Source: Ailurus styani (taxonomy: Eukaryota > Chordata > Mammalia > Carnivora > Ailuridae). Taken from it: a stretch of 64,000 bases of DNA. The DNA is taken from assembly GCA_002007465.1 (NCBI GenBank), contig LNAC01000375.1, positions 62,001-126,000 of the forward strand, given 5' to 3'. The notes beneath the pieces were generated by a model that saw only the letters and a program-made list of their open reading frames with translations, did no database searches and had not been told where the DNA came from. Numbering within the stretch: position 1 is the first letter of the stretch; every line of letters begins with the position of its first letter. Positions 45,619-56,726 of this stretch are shown here, one piece after another. The position numbers and the translations under genes are program-made.

Positions 45619-45812
45619 GGGGCTCCTGGGTCACTCAGTCGGTTAAGCGTATGACTTTTGGTTTCCATTCATGATCTCAGGGTTGTGAGATCGGGCCCCA
45701 TGTGGGGCTCCATGCTCAGCAGGGAGTCTATTCGACATTCTCTCTCTCTCCTTCTGCCCCTCCCCACCATTTGCATGCTTTCGCTCACTCTCTAAAATAA
45801 ATAGATAATCTT
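45619..45812 (+). mobile_element. Older SINEC in L1
   Basis: The head GGGGCTCCTGGGTCACTCAG and the CTCTCTAAAATAAATAGAT tail belong to an old subtype. TATATGCAC(C/T)A-like repeats flank it. Confidence 0.88.
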
Positions 45813-46423
45813 TATATGTGCACTACATTTTCTTTATTAATTCATCTGTTGGTAGACAGTTGGCTTGTTTCCATAGAGTGGCTATTGTGAATAATGTTGC
45901 AATGAACACAGGAGTATACATATCTCTTCAAGATAATGACTTTGTTTCCTTTGGATATATTCCCAGAAATAGAATTGCAGAGCCATATGTTAATTCCATT
46001 TTTAATTTCTTGGTGAACCTCCGTATGGTTTCCTATTTTGACTATACCAGTCTACATGTCCTCCAAGAGTGTACAAGGGTTCCCTTTTCTCCACATCCTT
46101 GCTAGCATTTGTTAATTCTTGTCCTTTTGATGACAGACATTCTCACAGGTATGAGGTGATATGTCTATCTCACTGTGGTTGAATTGCATTCCCTAGATAA
46201 TTAGTGATATTGACCACCATTTCTGTACCTGTTGACCATTTGTGTTTCTTCTTTGGAAAAAGGGGATTAAGGCCCTTTCCTTGTTCTTAATTGTTTGTTT
46301 ATTTTTTATTTATTTATTTATTGCTATAGAGTTATATAGTTCTTTGTATCTTTTGGATATTAATCCCATAAAAGAAATGTGGTTTGCAAATGTTTCCCCC
46401 CATTCCAAAGGTTGCCTTTTCAT

Positions 46424-46426
<3 letters not shown>

Positions 46427-46457
<31 letters not shown>

Positions 46458-46682
46458 TTTTTTTTTTTTTTTTCCAAGGGGGGNTTTTTTTTTTAAAGAT
46501 TTTATTTATTTATTTCACAGAGGGAGAGAGATTACAAGGAGGCAGAGAGGCAGGCAGAGAGAGAGGGGGAAGCAGGCTCCCCGCTGAGCAGGGAGCCCGA
46601 TGCGGGCCTCGATCCCAGGACCCTGAGATCATGACCTGAGCCGAAAGCAGAGGCTTTAACCCACTGAGCCACCCAGGCGCCC
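46427..46682 (-). mobile_element. Young SINEC in L1, disturbed poly-T tail
   Basis: A CpG-rich, nearly undiverged body has perfect direct repeats TGCCTTTTCATCTT at 46413-46426 and 46683-46696. The tail is about 65 bp of mostly T, but contains AAAA at about 46453-46456, CCAAGGGGGG at 46474-46483 and an undetermined base at 46484. These look like sequencing or assembly errors. Confidence 0.93.
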
Positions 46683-47607
46683 TGCCTTTTCATCTTGTTG
46701 ATGGTTTCCTTTGTTGTGCAGATCCTTTTTTTTTTTTTTTTGAGGTTTTCTCACTTACTTAGTTTTGTTTTTGTTGCCTTTGCTTTTGGTATCAAGTAAA
46801 AAAAAAATGTTGTCAAGACCAATGTCAAGGAGCTTTTTCCCTGTTTTCTTCTAGGAGTTTTTTGTTTTCAGGTCTTACATTTAAGTCTTTAATCCACTTT
46901 GCGTTGTTTTTGTGTATGTGTAAGATAGAGATCCAGTTTCATTCTTTTTCATGTCGATATCCACTTTTCCCAGCACCGTTTGTTGAAGAGACTATTCTTT
47001 TCCTATTCTTGTCTCCTTTGTCAGAAATGTAGATTTATTCCTGGGATCCTTACTCTGTTTCATTGATTCATGTGTCTATTTTTATGCCAATACTATATTG
47101 TTTTGATTGCCTTTGCTTTGTAGTACTGTTTGAAATCAGGAAGTGTGATACATCTCTAGCTTTATTCTTTCCAAGATTTATTTGGTTATTTAGAGTCTTT
47201 TGAAGTTCAATATGAATTTTAGGTTTTTGTTTTTTTTTTTTTAATGCCTTTGAAATCTTGATAGGAATTGAGCTGAAACTGTGGAGCACTTTGTACTATG
47301 GACATTTTAACAATATTAAGTCTTCCAATCCACCACCATGGACTATGTTTCCATTTTTTTGTGTATTCTTCAATTTATATAATCAATTTTTAAATAGTTT
47401 TCACCATACAGATCTTTCACTTCCTTGGTTGAATTTATTCATAAGCATTTTATTCCTTTTGGTGCTATAGTGGATGGATAAATTCCTGGAAACATACAAT
47501 TTATCAGGACTGAATCATAAAAGGACAGAAAATTTGAATAGATCTGTAGCTAGTAAGGAGATTAAATCTGCAAACAAAAATCTCCCACCAAAGTACTGTT
47601 TTAGCAA

Positions 47608-47930
47608 CTGAGATAATTTGACCCCTACAAATTCTAACTTCAGGTATTATTTTTGGCTCTTGGTGAAACATAATTGGCATTCCAAACTAGCTTATACAAA
47701 GAAACACAAGCCAAAAAAAAAATCATTAAAGCAACTGATTTTAAATAAAACACTAAGGATTCTTAGTGAAAAAGGAAGTAGTAGGCTGAAACATGTGTCT
47801 TGGTGGAGATGACTGGAAAAAAATTCTGAGAGTGTTCTTTCTGCATTACTACTTCTCATCTTTACTGATTTGATTTCTCTAGTCTTCCTCTGCATATCAC
47901 CCTCCATGGTGGAGTGCAAATAGCTCCATT
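47608..47930. other. Nothing recognised
   Basis: Sequence between two L1 pieces with no named family. Confidence 0.45.
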
Positions 47931-47959
47931 AGAGAAATGCTATTAAAAATCCAATGAGA

Positions 47960-48178
47960 GGGCGCCTGGGTGGCTCAGTGGGTTAAAGCCGCTGCCTTCG
48001 GCTCAGGTCATGATCTCAGGGTCCTGGGATCGAGGCCCACATCGGGCTCTCTGCTCAGTAGGGAGCCTGCTTCCTCCTCTCTCCTCTCTCTCTGCCTGCC
48101 TCTCTGCCTGCTTGTAATCTCTCTCTCTGTGTCAAATGAATAAATAAAATCTTTAAAAAAAAAAAAAATTAAAAAAAA
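47960..48178 (+). mobile_element. SINEC, full length, in L1
   Basis: An intact head and body have a perfect duplication AAAAATCCAATGAGA at 47945-47959 and 48179-48193. The A-rich tail is about 25 bp. Confidence 0.96.
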
Positions 48179-48600
48179 AAAAATCCAATGAGATACCACC
48201 ATACTTCTACTGGAGTGGTGAACAGATGACAGGGAAAAAAATCCCTCAGAATTTGAATTGTTGAGCAAGTAGAACTCTTGTACATTGCTGAGGGGAATGG
48301 AAAATGGTACAGTCAATATAGAAATCAGTTTGGCTCTTGCATATCAAATGAAATGTATACTTATTGTACAACCCAGGAACCTCAGTTCTAGGTACTTACT
48401 CAAGATAAATGAAAACAGTATGTCCACACAGTGACTTATACACTAATGTTTTGGTAGCTTCTTTAATAATAACCAAAAATTGGAACCAGTGTAAAGTTCC
48501 AACAACAGGTGAAGATGAACAATTTGAGGTAAATCCATATAATAAAAAACAAACAAACTGCTCATCAGTTAAAAGGAACTAGCTACTGATACATGCAGTG

Positions 48601-49074
48601 TGGGAGGCTGAATAATACCCTCCCTCTTCCCCAAAATGTCTAAGTCCTAATCTCCTATGAATGTTTACTTGTGTGGCAAAAGGGACTCTAAAGATATGAT
48701 TAAATCAAGACTCTTCAGATGGGAAGATTATCTTGGATTCTCTGGGTGGCGCCGATATTGTCACAGAGGTCCTTCTAAGGGGGAAGCAGAAGATCAGAGC
48801 GAGGAAGAAGATACAAAAGAAGACGTGACCACAAAAGCAGAGATTGGAGATGTAACCAGGAGATAAGAAATGCTGACAACCTCCAGATTCTGAAAGCATT
48901 AAGGAATAGATACTCTGGAAACTCTAGAAGAAACCATTTATACTGACACCTTGACTTTAGCCCCGTAAGACTGTATTGGACTTCTGACTCTAGAACTGTA
49001 AAATAGTAAATTTGTGTTGTTTAAAGCCAGTAATTTGTGGTAATTTGTTACAACACTGATAGGATACTAATACA
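48601..49074 (+). mobile_element. MLT1 (MaLR) solitary LTR in L1
   Basis: TGGGAGGCTGAATAATACCC begins it, GGCAAAAGGGACTCTAAAG and GACACCTTGACTTTAGCCCC follow, and GTGGTAATTTGTTACAACAC plus ATAGGATACTAATACA end it. The LTR is nearly full length with L1 sequence on both sides. Confidence 0.92.
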
Positions 49075-49187
49075 TAAAACAAAATGGATGATGTTTAAAA
49101 GCATCATGCTAAGTGAAAGAAAATTTATAGCTAGATAAAAATAAATGTAGTGTTGGATTTTACATATGCATATACTCATCCCTGTCA

Positions 49188-49814
49188 TATCTAATCAAAG
49201 TGATAAAGTAAGATTCATATCATGCTTTGTTTTGTTTCCTTTTTCCCCAAATGTGATTGTTCCTGCCTTCTCCTTTGATTATAAACTCATTTTCCAGTAT
49301 TTATTTATCAATTTTATATTCTGGAGTTGAATATTGTATTGAGCCTGGTATAAGAAAATGTTACCTATGTATTCAGTGTAACTTTCTTTCTCTCTCTTTC
49401 TGCTCAGCTCTTACTTTTTTAAAGCTCTTACTTTTTCATCTCTAGTGTATCTTTCTTCCATTAGCCTGGAACTTTTTTGCTAATTCAGTGGTCTATAAAT
49501 AAGAAAATCCATTGGGTTAGAAATAACATTTTAACATTTCTATTCATTTTTTTATAAAAATAAGAAACATTTATACTTACTGATATTTAATGCTGCAAAG
49601 ATTGACCCTGGTGCTCTCTGTTGGACCAATATGATAACCTTAGGTGGTTAAACAGGACAGCCTGAATTAAGCATTCCATAATAAAAGGGGTTAATTAGCT
49701 TTTTGTGAATTTTCTCCAGTAAATAAGCTTATAGATTTTATAATCTTATGTAGTAAAAGAATTCTTAGTAATGAGATGGATCGAGACCCTAATAGTCATT
49801 GGAATGCGTGGATG
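49188..49814. other. Unique sequence
   Basis: A short slippage duplication, AGCTCTTACTTTTT, occurs twice at 49406-49437. The part 49590-49770 contains GGTTAATTAGC and looks more complex. Nothing else recognised. Confidence 0.45.
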
Positions 49815-49827
49815 TGTGCTGACAATT

Positions 49828-50023
49828 TTTTTTTTTAAGATTTTAATTATTCATTTATGGAGAGAGAGAGATCACATGTAGGCTGAGAGGCAGGCAGAGA
49901 GAGAGGAGGAAGCAGGCTCCCCGCCCCAGCAGGGAGCCCGATGCGGGCCTCGATCCCAGGACCCTGAGATCATGACCTGAGCTGAAGGCAGAGGCTTTAA
50001 CCCACTGAGCCACCCAGGCACCC
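49828..50023 (-). mobile_element. SINEC, antisense
   Basis: TTTAAGATTTTAATTATTCA to CACCCAGGCACCC, with direct repeats TGTGCTGACAAT at 49815 and 50024. Confidence 0.94.
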
Positions 50024-50036
50024 TGTGCTGACAATA

Positions 50037-50859
50037 TTAGATGTTTAGATGTTTGCTGGTATAAAGTATCAAAAAAATTTTTTTTTCTAATTTAAAAATC
50101 AACTACTAGTTTATAAATGAAATTGTTTAAAATCTGCTGATCTTTATATCACAGAAAGTAAGTTTTGTTGTATAATAAGTAGAAAATATTTTCTGAAAAA
50201 ATGATCGCAATCTGCCCTTTCAATGTAAAAATGAAATTTTAATGAGTGCAAAAGTAAGTGGTTTGTTATATGCATTTTTGAATTTAAAGTTTGGAGAGTT
50301 TTCTGTCACCATGAAATTTATCGGAAAAAATGTAAGCTTGTTCCTTACACAAAACAAAAAAAAACTAACATATATTTAAATTTAAAGCAAACAAACCTTG
50401 CCATTCAGGATTTCCAGCTTATTTAAAAATCATTCAAAAGGAAACTTGAAGTAGGTTTTAGGAAAATATTTTTTAAAAAAATTAAAAATAAAGAGCAACT
50501 GATTGAAATCACGGCAGATGAAAAGCCAAATTTCTGAAGATATTTGTATGGTGGTTGGTTGAGATTTAAAAATTGGTAGCATGTTTCTTTAAAGTTTTCC
50601 CTTTTAAGAAACTCTAAAACAGATTTTGTTCACTTTCAATGTTTAAAAAAAATAGTCATTTGGAAATCCTAAAAGAATGTCGGGGAGAAATTAAGAAAAA
50701 ATACCTCTGTCTGTCTTAGATATGTAGTTTCTGTTTATATTCTAATTCATTGTAATCATAATATATTATAAGAATCTTTTTAGATTTATATTTTGTTTGA
50801 AATATATCACTTTCGTGCTGTTAGACTCATCATTTACAATTATATTATTTTTGTATAGG
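50037..50859. other. Nothing recognised
   Basis: AT-rich unique sequence. Confidence 0.5.
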
Positions 50860-51277
50860 CATACCTCAGAGAGATATTGCAAATTCAGTTCCATACCACT
50901 GCAATAAAGCAAATATTACAATTAAACAAGTCAAATGATTTTTTTAGATTCTCAGTGCATATAAAATGTACATTTATATTCTCCTGTATTCTGTTGAGTG
51001 TGCAAAAATAGCATTATGTCTAGAAGATGTACATACTTTAAAAATACTTTATTGGTAAAAAATGATAATTATCTGAGCTTTCAGGGAGTCATAATCACTG
51101 ATCACAGATCACCATAAAAAATACAATAATAATGAAAAAGTTTGAAATATTCCAAGAATTACCAAAATGTGATATAGAGACTCAAAGTGAGCAAATGTTA
51201 TTGGAAAAATGGCACCAATAAACTTGTTCTACCAATGGTTGCCACAAGGGAAGAAAGAAAGAAAGAGAGAGAGAGAG

Positions 51278-51344
<67 letters not shown>

Positions 51345-51495
51345 AGGAAATAAAAAGAAAGAAAGAAAGGGGAGGGAAGGAAGGAGAGAAGGAAGGAAGG
51401 AAGAAAGGAAGGAAGGAAGGAAGAAGGAAGGAAGGAAGGAAGGAGGAAATTTATGAAGCACAATAAAGTGAAGTGCAATAAAAAGGGTTATGCCT
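50860..51495 (-). mobile_element. Tigger1-derived non-autonomous DNA transposon
   Basis: The left terminal repeat begins at TA-TAGGCATACCTCAGAGA. The body has CACTGCAATAAAGCAAATAT, GATCACAGATCACCATAAAA and AAAGTTTGAAATATTCCAAG, and the right end is GTGAAGTGCAATAAAAAGGG then TTATGCCTG. These are the outer parts of Tigger1 (Tc1/mariner superfamily, TA target). The transposase region is deleted, so it is a passive derivative. Confidence 0.88.
51249..51453 (+). repeat. GAAA/GGAA array inside Tigger
   Basis: About 205 bp of GAAA, then GGAA and GAAG units replaces part of the right-hand Tigger sequence just after GGTTGCCACAAGGG. Long frames across it are purely repeat-derived. Confidence 0.95.
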
Positions 51496-51690
51496 GGGGC
51501 GCCTGGGTGGCTCAGTGGGTTAAAGCCTCTGCCTTCCCCTCAGGTCATGATCTCAGGGTCCTGGGATGAGACCCGCATCAGGCTCTCTGCTCAGCAGGGA
51601 GCCTGCTTCCTCCTCTCTCTGCCTGCCTCTCTGCCTACTTGTAATCTCTGTTCTCTGTCAAATAAATAAATAAAATCTTAAAAAAAGAGA
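51496..51690 (+). mobile_element. SINEC at the Tigger terminus
   Basis: The head GGGGCGCCTGGGTGGCTCAG directly follows TTATGCCTG, and TATGCCTATA follows the SINE tail. The insertion duplicated the last bases of the Tigger terminal repeat. Confidence 0.94.
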
Positions 51691-51699
51691 TATGCCTAT

Positions 51700-54600
51700 A
51701 TTTATAAACTACACTGTTATAAAATCGTGGATTATTTTACAAATCCTCCAATATGCATAGTGCCAGGCTAATATATGGAATAAATTAACATTAAATTATC
51801 TAGCTTCTGGCTGAGATCCATGTGCAAGGTAATTAGATAGAACTGCATCCCTTTCCTCCTCCGACAGTTCTGAGATGTGAGCATAAATTAGACAAATGCA
51901 AGATATTAGGAGAAGAATTAGAATAAAAACAAGAGCTATTTATATTGCTCCAATATTCTCAATTCTCAATTTTGGATGTACTATTATTGCTTGTAAACTC
52001 TTCTGGGGGTCTCTTTACTACTGAAATAAGCTGTAGCTGTTTGTTTGTAGGGAGTAAAAAAAAGTTGATAATTCCTATAAGATTGTATCACTGCACCTGA
52101 CAGACTGTCTATGTTTAAGAAGAGGATTTTAGCCAAGGACTTTCTTCTAGAATTGGGCAGATATTTGTCTCATTCATAGTGGATGCCCTATTATAGTCTT
52201 TATCTCCCTGTTATAAAACATTGACACTCTTTTCAGCTTGGCAACTTTCTCCCCTATTTGTATTTAGTTTCAGTAATCGTGCTCATCTCTACTTGTAAAG
52301 CAAATCTCATTTGATTACTAGACCAAATCAGCCTATTTGTGTACAGAACCCCAAGGGGCTAGAATTTAATCCCTTGAGTATTTAACATTCCTGTGAGTCA
52401 GGAGCGCAGCTAAAGTAAATTGATGATCAGAGGCACCAATTCCTAAAATTGTGCGTAAAGCTGACAGATTCTTTGTTCTACTGAGAGCTTGTAGACACGT
52501 TGTTTTTCTTCAGTAATCTTCAAGAGGGACTGAAAGTGAACACAACTCAAAATGCCAGTAGAAGCATCTTAACCATTAGCAAGAGTGCATTACTGGTTTC
52601 TTATTAATTCTTTAAAATACTAAATTTAAACAAAGAGTGATCAGCTGCAATTTCTACTCACTTTCCTTATTTTGAAATAAAAAGAGCATGAATTGTCTCT
52701 ATGGCTGTCTTCACTGCATAGTCTCATTTGTGTGTTTTTTATTTTTCTTTCTAGATTCCCTAGCTATTATCTGAAAGAGGGAAAAAGTCTCACTTGCTAA
52801 TCTTCAGTTTTAATTCCAGGTTTTTGTAATGTACTTGGATTTTTTTATAAGTCTGTATTCATATTTACTTAATCTTCTTCCTCTTGACTTGGTAAGGAAT
52901 CAGGATTGATGCTGACCCAATAGAAAGAGCATGGTAGTGAGCTGACATTTACTGTATATGTGAAAGTTAACACTGGCTATAAAAATATAATAGAGCCAAG
53001 CAAGAATAGAGGCAAAATCAGGCTTTTGGGAGACTTATGCATGCTTACAGTTAAAGTAGATGGAAAAAAAAAGGTAACTTGGAGGCATTCCATCAGCTTT
53101 GAGGTAAGTGGGTGTAGATTCTTCATATGCCATGTCCACAGTCAATGGGTTTGTCACAATGAAACTAGTTCAGGTGCATTTGATTATTTTCAATTGTCTT
53201 TGATAATACTCTTGAGAATTTTTTAAAAATCTCAAGCTGGAGGTCAAAGATAGCTGCTTTTGTTTTTATTTTTTTAATAATATGCAATCATTAATATATG
53301 TTTATAAGTAACAGGCTGTTACTGTTTCAACGATTTCCCAGAAGTATGTACTTTTTTTCCAACTATTTCCCAGACGTATGGTGTTTACTGACAGAGCTAC
53401 CTCTTTTTCACAGATAAGTGAATCATAGTAGCTTAGTACAATTCCAGATCCTCTTTTATTCTCTGCAGATAGATTTGCAGTGTCATCGCTAGGTAGATAT
53501 GAAGACAGCCTCCTGCCACTCGCATTTTAAAGATTTGTGGGCTTTTCCTTTTACCTCTGGTAACTAATGTCTCAGAGAAGGGATAACTGTGATCTCTTAA
53601 TGCTGCAGGGGCTGCAAACTCCTCTTGCCATAATGCCTAGAATTCAGCATGTAATATGGTCCCCAGTTTGAATTCCTGGATCCAAGTCCCAGTTCTGAAT
53701 GGCTTGAACTAGCTCTTTCTAGGTCTTTGCATTTGGCTGTTGATTAGATTTTTTCAGCTTTTTACCAGTTTAACTTTAGGACTGTCACCCGCTTCCCCAG
53801 AAATCTCAGCTTGTCTGATTTCATACTGTATTAATCAAGACTGTGGCAATGACAAATGGCCAAATTCCAAAATAAATTAACATAAGCCAAATTAAAGGGG
53901 AAACAGCAGTTTCTCATATTGTTGTTAGTATGAAATAGCTTAATGTATTTTAAATACTTAAGAGAGTATTGGATATAAACAAAGTGATATCATCGTTATC
54001 AAAAATGAAACTCTGTATATTGACACCTTGCCTTCATTGCCCTCACTAAGCATATATTTTGCATCTGCTGTGGGCTTTCAGGACTTTACAGGAAAAAGAG
54101 AGAGAGAGAGAGAGAGAGCAAGCTTTTCTAGTTTTATGAGACTTGCAACCTAATGATAAAAATTAAACATTTGCACAGTCACACAGAAAGCACAAGATTA
54201 ATTACAAAGTCATATTGTATAAAATGTATTGCATAAGGTCAAAATATAAAGTATTAAGAAATATGAATTTACTCTTATCTTAAATTTACCCTTTCTCTTA
54301 GACCATAATTTAGAGCAAAAGAAATACTTCTTAAAATGTTGAAAGTTTCCATTGTTTTATAAAATGCAAGATATTTTTATCACTATTAAAATGTAGCTTA
54401 AACATCCCATTTCAAAAGAAGAGACTTAAGATCAAAATTGAATTGTCAACACTAACTAAATCAGTTGCAGGCTGAAGATCAAAATCTAATTTGGCTAACT
54501 CCCAAATAGTATTCCTTCAGCTAAAATTTTGCAGAAATGCAGGAACTAAAGAGTTAGTAGAGGGAAGATGAGTTAAATGGGAGAAAAATGGAGTTTTGCT

Positions 54601-54889
54601 TCAGATCATTAAAGAGAGAGACATGATTAAGATAAAGGAACAATGTATGATTTTACCTATGATGGCTCTTACCCTAATTTTAAACTTAAAAATACATGAA
54701 TAAAAAATGGTGTTGCTAATTTTTGGGGCTGGATTTTCTTCCACTGTATTCACAAAACCATAATTTGTTTTCACTGAACTCATAAATAGTGGATCTTTAC
54801 TTATATCCTCTATCTTCCCTCAGGAGGCTATATATAGAGTCCACCGTCCAATAAAAGTCTAATTCCTTCAACTGTGCTCTGAACCTCTG
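51700..54889. other. 3.2 kb repeat-free stretch
   Basis: It is the longest interval here without a recognisable mobile element. It holds an imperfect 30-bp-spaced duplication of ATTTCCCAGA.GTATG (53333-53347 and 53363-53377) and a GA run at 54101-54118. Weak MIR-like traces near 53400 and 54440-54525 are too decayed to call. No coding signal was found. Confidence 0.5.
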
Positions 54890-55298
54890 ATTTGCTTTCC
54901 TTTTCAAAGACTTCATGTCCACCTTTTTCTCTTTGCATCATCAGTGTCTCTTTAAACCATTTGAATCAGCATACAAATATATTCTCTTTTAATAAGACTT
55001 CCCTTGAACTTATGTGTCTTTCCAATTTCTGCTGTATTTTGTTGCTTCCCTCAAGGCAAACTTTCTCAAACATGTCATCTGTAGTCATTTTTCTCACTTT
55101 CTCTCTTATCCCCCCTTTTCTATCTTTCCCTAGTCTGATTTTCATCCCTCTACCTCCTCTGCCATTGCTCATGCCAAGGTTATCAGTGAAGTGACCTCTA
55201 ACAGTTGCCACATCCAGGGATCACTCTTATAGCCCCCCTTTACTAGATGCCTTAATGAAATCGAGTATAGCTGATCTTACTTGATATACATTACTTAT

Positions 55299-55897
55299 TG
55301 TGGCAGATTATATTTTCCAAAGATGACTGCATTAATATTTCTCATTCTGTTCCAACAAAGTGGCACTGAGAGATGTAGTCTACATTTCCTTATTTCCATC
55401 AAGAAATAAGGTCTCCGTTTCCTCTCCTTGAACTTCAGTGGATCTTTGAAAGAGTATTGACCAATCAGATGTGGTGGATTAAATGTGGTAGGGCTTGCCA
55501 GGCTACATAATACAAGGCAATGTGGCTTTCACCTTGCTCTCTGTTGTAACATACACACTGGGACCCCTGAGCTGATATGTAAGAAGTCCAGCTGCTCTGA
55601 AGCCATTCTTGAGTAATTACATGAAGGTACAGTAAATGATAGAGAAAGATGATCTGGGAAGTCCAGCTGTTACAGCTCCCCACTATGAATCTTGACAATA
55701 CAGACACCAAACACCTGAGTGAGGAAACAAGCTTTCACATGATTTAAGCTTGTTGCCCCAAACTGCCCCAGCTAACCTTTAATCAAATGAGTAATGGAGT
55801 AGAGTAGAGCCCTGCTTAGGGAGCTGATTTACAGAAAATAAAATTAGTAGCCTAAGTTTGGGAGTATTTTCATTACACAGCCATAGTAGTTGAAACA
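55299..55897 (+). mobile_element. Solo MaLR (MLT1-like) LTR with 5-bp duplication
   Basis: It starts TGTGGCAGATTATATTTTCC and ends AGTAGTTGAAACA. The five bases CTTAT lie immediately before (55294-55298) and after (55898-55902). The 5-bp duplication is as expected for ERVL/MaLR elements. L2 continues on both sides. Its internal region was presumably lost by LTR-LTR recombination. Confidence 0.88.
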
Positions 55898-56639
55898 CTT
55901 ATTTTCACTTCTATGATAATAGGTAGTTTGGATTTTCCCACCTTCAGTAGTTATTCCTTCTAATTCTTTTTCATTGGCTCTCATTTCTGTGACCAGTATT
56001 CTTCTTAGAGCATTCCACGCTCCTGGGATGCTCATTCTTTTCTATATACACTAACTAAATTACTTTATTTCATCATAGTCCATGGCATTTATATGTGGAT
56101 GACCTCTTCTTCCCCACCACATTGCATTTCTGTCTCTGATCCTCCTCTGGATTCTCTAAATTCTAAGTAAATATACCAAATGGCCTACTTAACATCATCG
56201 CTGGGATATTTAATAAGAAGTCAAACTTAACACATACAAAGCTGAGCCCTTGATCTTTCCTCCCTGTAAAACAGAACATAAAACTTGTTCATCCCCTAGT
56301 CTTCCTTATCTCAGTAAATATAATTACAATTTATACAATTTTTCAAGCACAAAATTCAAAAGTAAATTTTGATTCCTTTCTCTTAATGACTGCATCTAAT
56401 CTATTTCCATTGATTATACCTCTACGATGTATCTCCAAACTTTTCTTCATTTTTACTTCTTCCTAATGCAAGCTGCCCTTGTATCTTTTCTAAACTATGG
56501 AAATAACTTCTTTAATTGTCTCCCTTTGTCCAGTGTTAACACACATCTATCTTCATAATAACAGCCAGAGTGATTTTTTCAACCCAAATCAGATCTCATT
56601 ACCAAAGTGGCCCAAAACCCATCAATGTCTTCTCTCATT

Positions 56640-56683
56640 TGGGCAAAATTTATTTCCTAAAGATGGCTTCCACATTTTGCTTC

Positions 56684-56726
<43 letters not shown>

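Larger units (their letters stand above)
45105..47607 (-). mobile_element. L1 LINE with 5' inversion
   Basis: From 45105 to about 47478 the L1 is antisense, running from the 3' UTR (ATTATTGAGGTGTATTTGAT) through the ORF2 end to the TTTGGTGCTATAGTGGATGG block. At about 47478 the sequence switches to sense ORF2 from further 5' (AATTCCTGGAAACATACAAT, then AGTAAGGAGATTAAATC) and stops near 47607. That is the signature of twin priming during insertion. Two SINEs and an odd homopolymer tract interrupt it. AAAGTAC at both ends may be a short target duplication. Confidence 0.88.
47931..49187 (+). mobile_element. Old L1 (L1M) 3' part, sense, twice interrupted
   Basis: Sense landmarks are CCAATGAGATACCACCATAC near 48183, ACATTGCTGAGGGGAATGG near 48282, GAAAACAGTATGTCCACACA near 48411, and after the LTR ATGGATGATGTTTAAAAGC near 49085. 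A SINE (47960-48178) and an MLT1 LTR (48601-49074) split it, so the L1 is the oldest of the three. Confidence 0.82.

Noticed and set aside
48008..48316. 102-codon minus-strand frame
   Set aside because: It combines a SINE with old L1 sequence.
51182..51478. Long frames rich in Lys/Glu or Ser/Phe/Leu
   Set aside because: They are translations of the GAAA/GGAA array; the same applies to 61931-62323.
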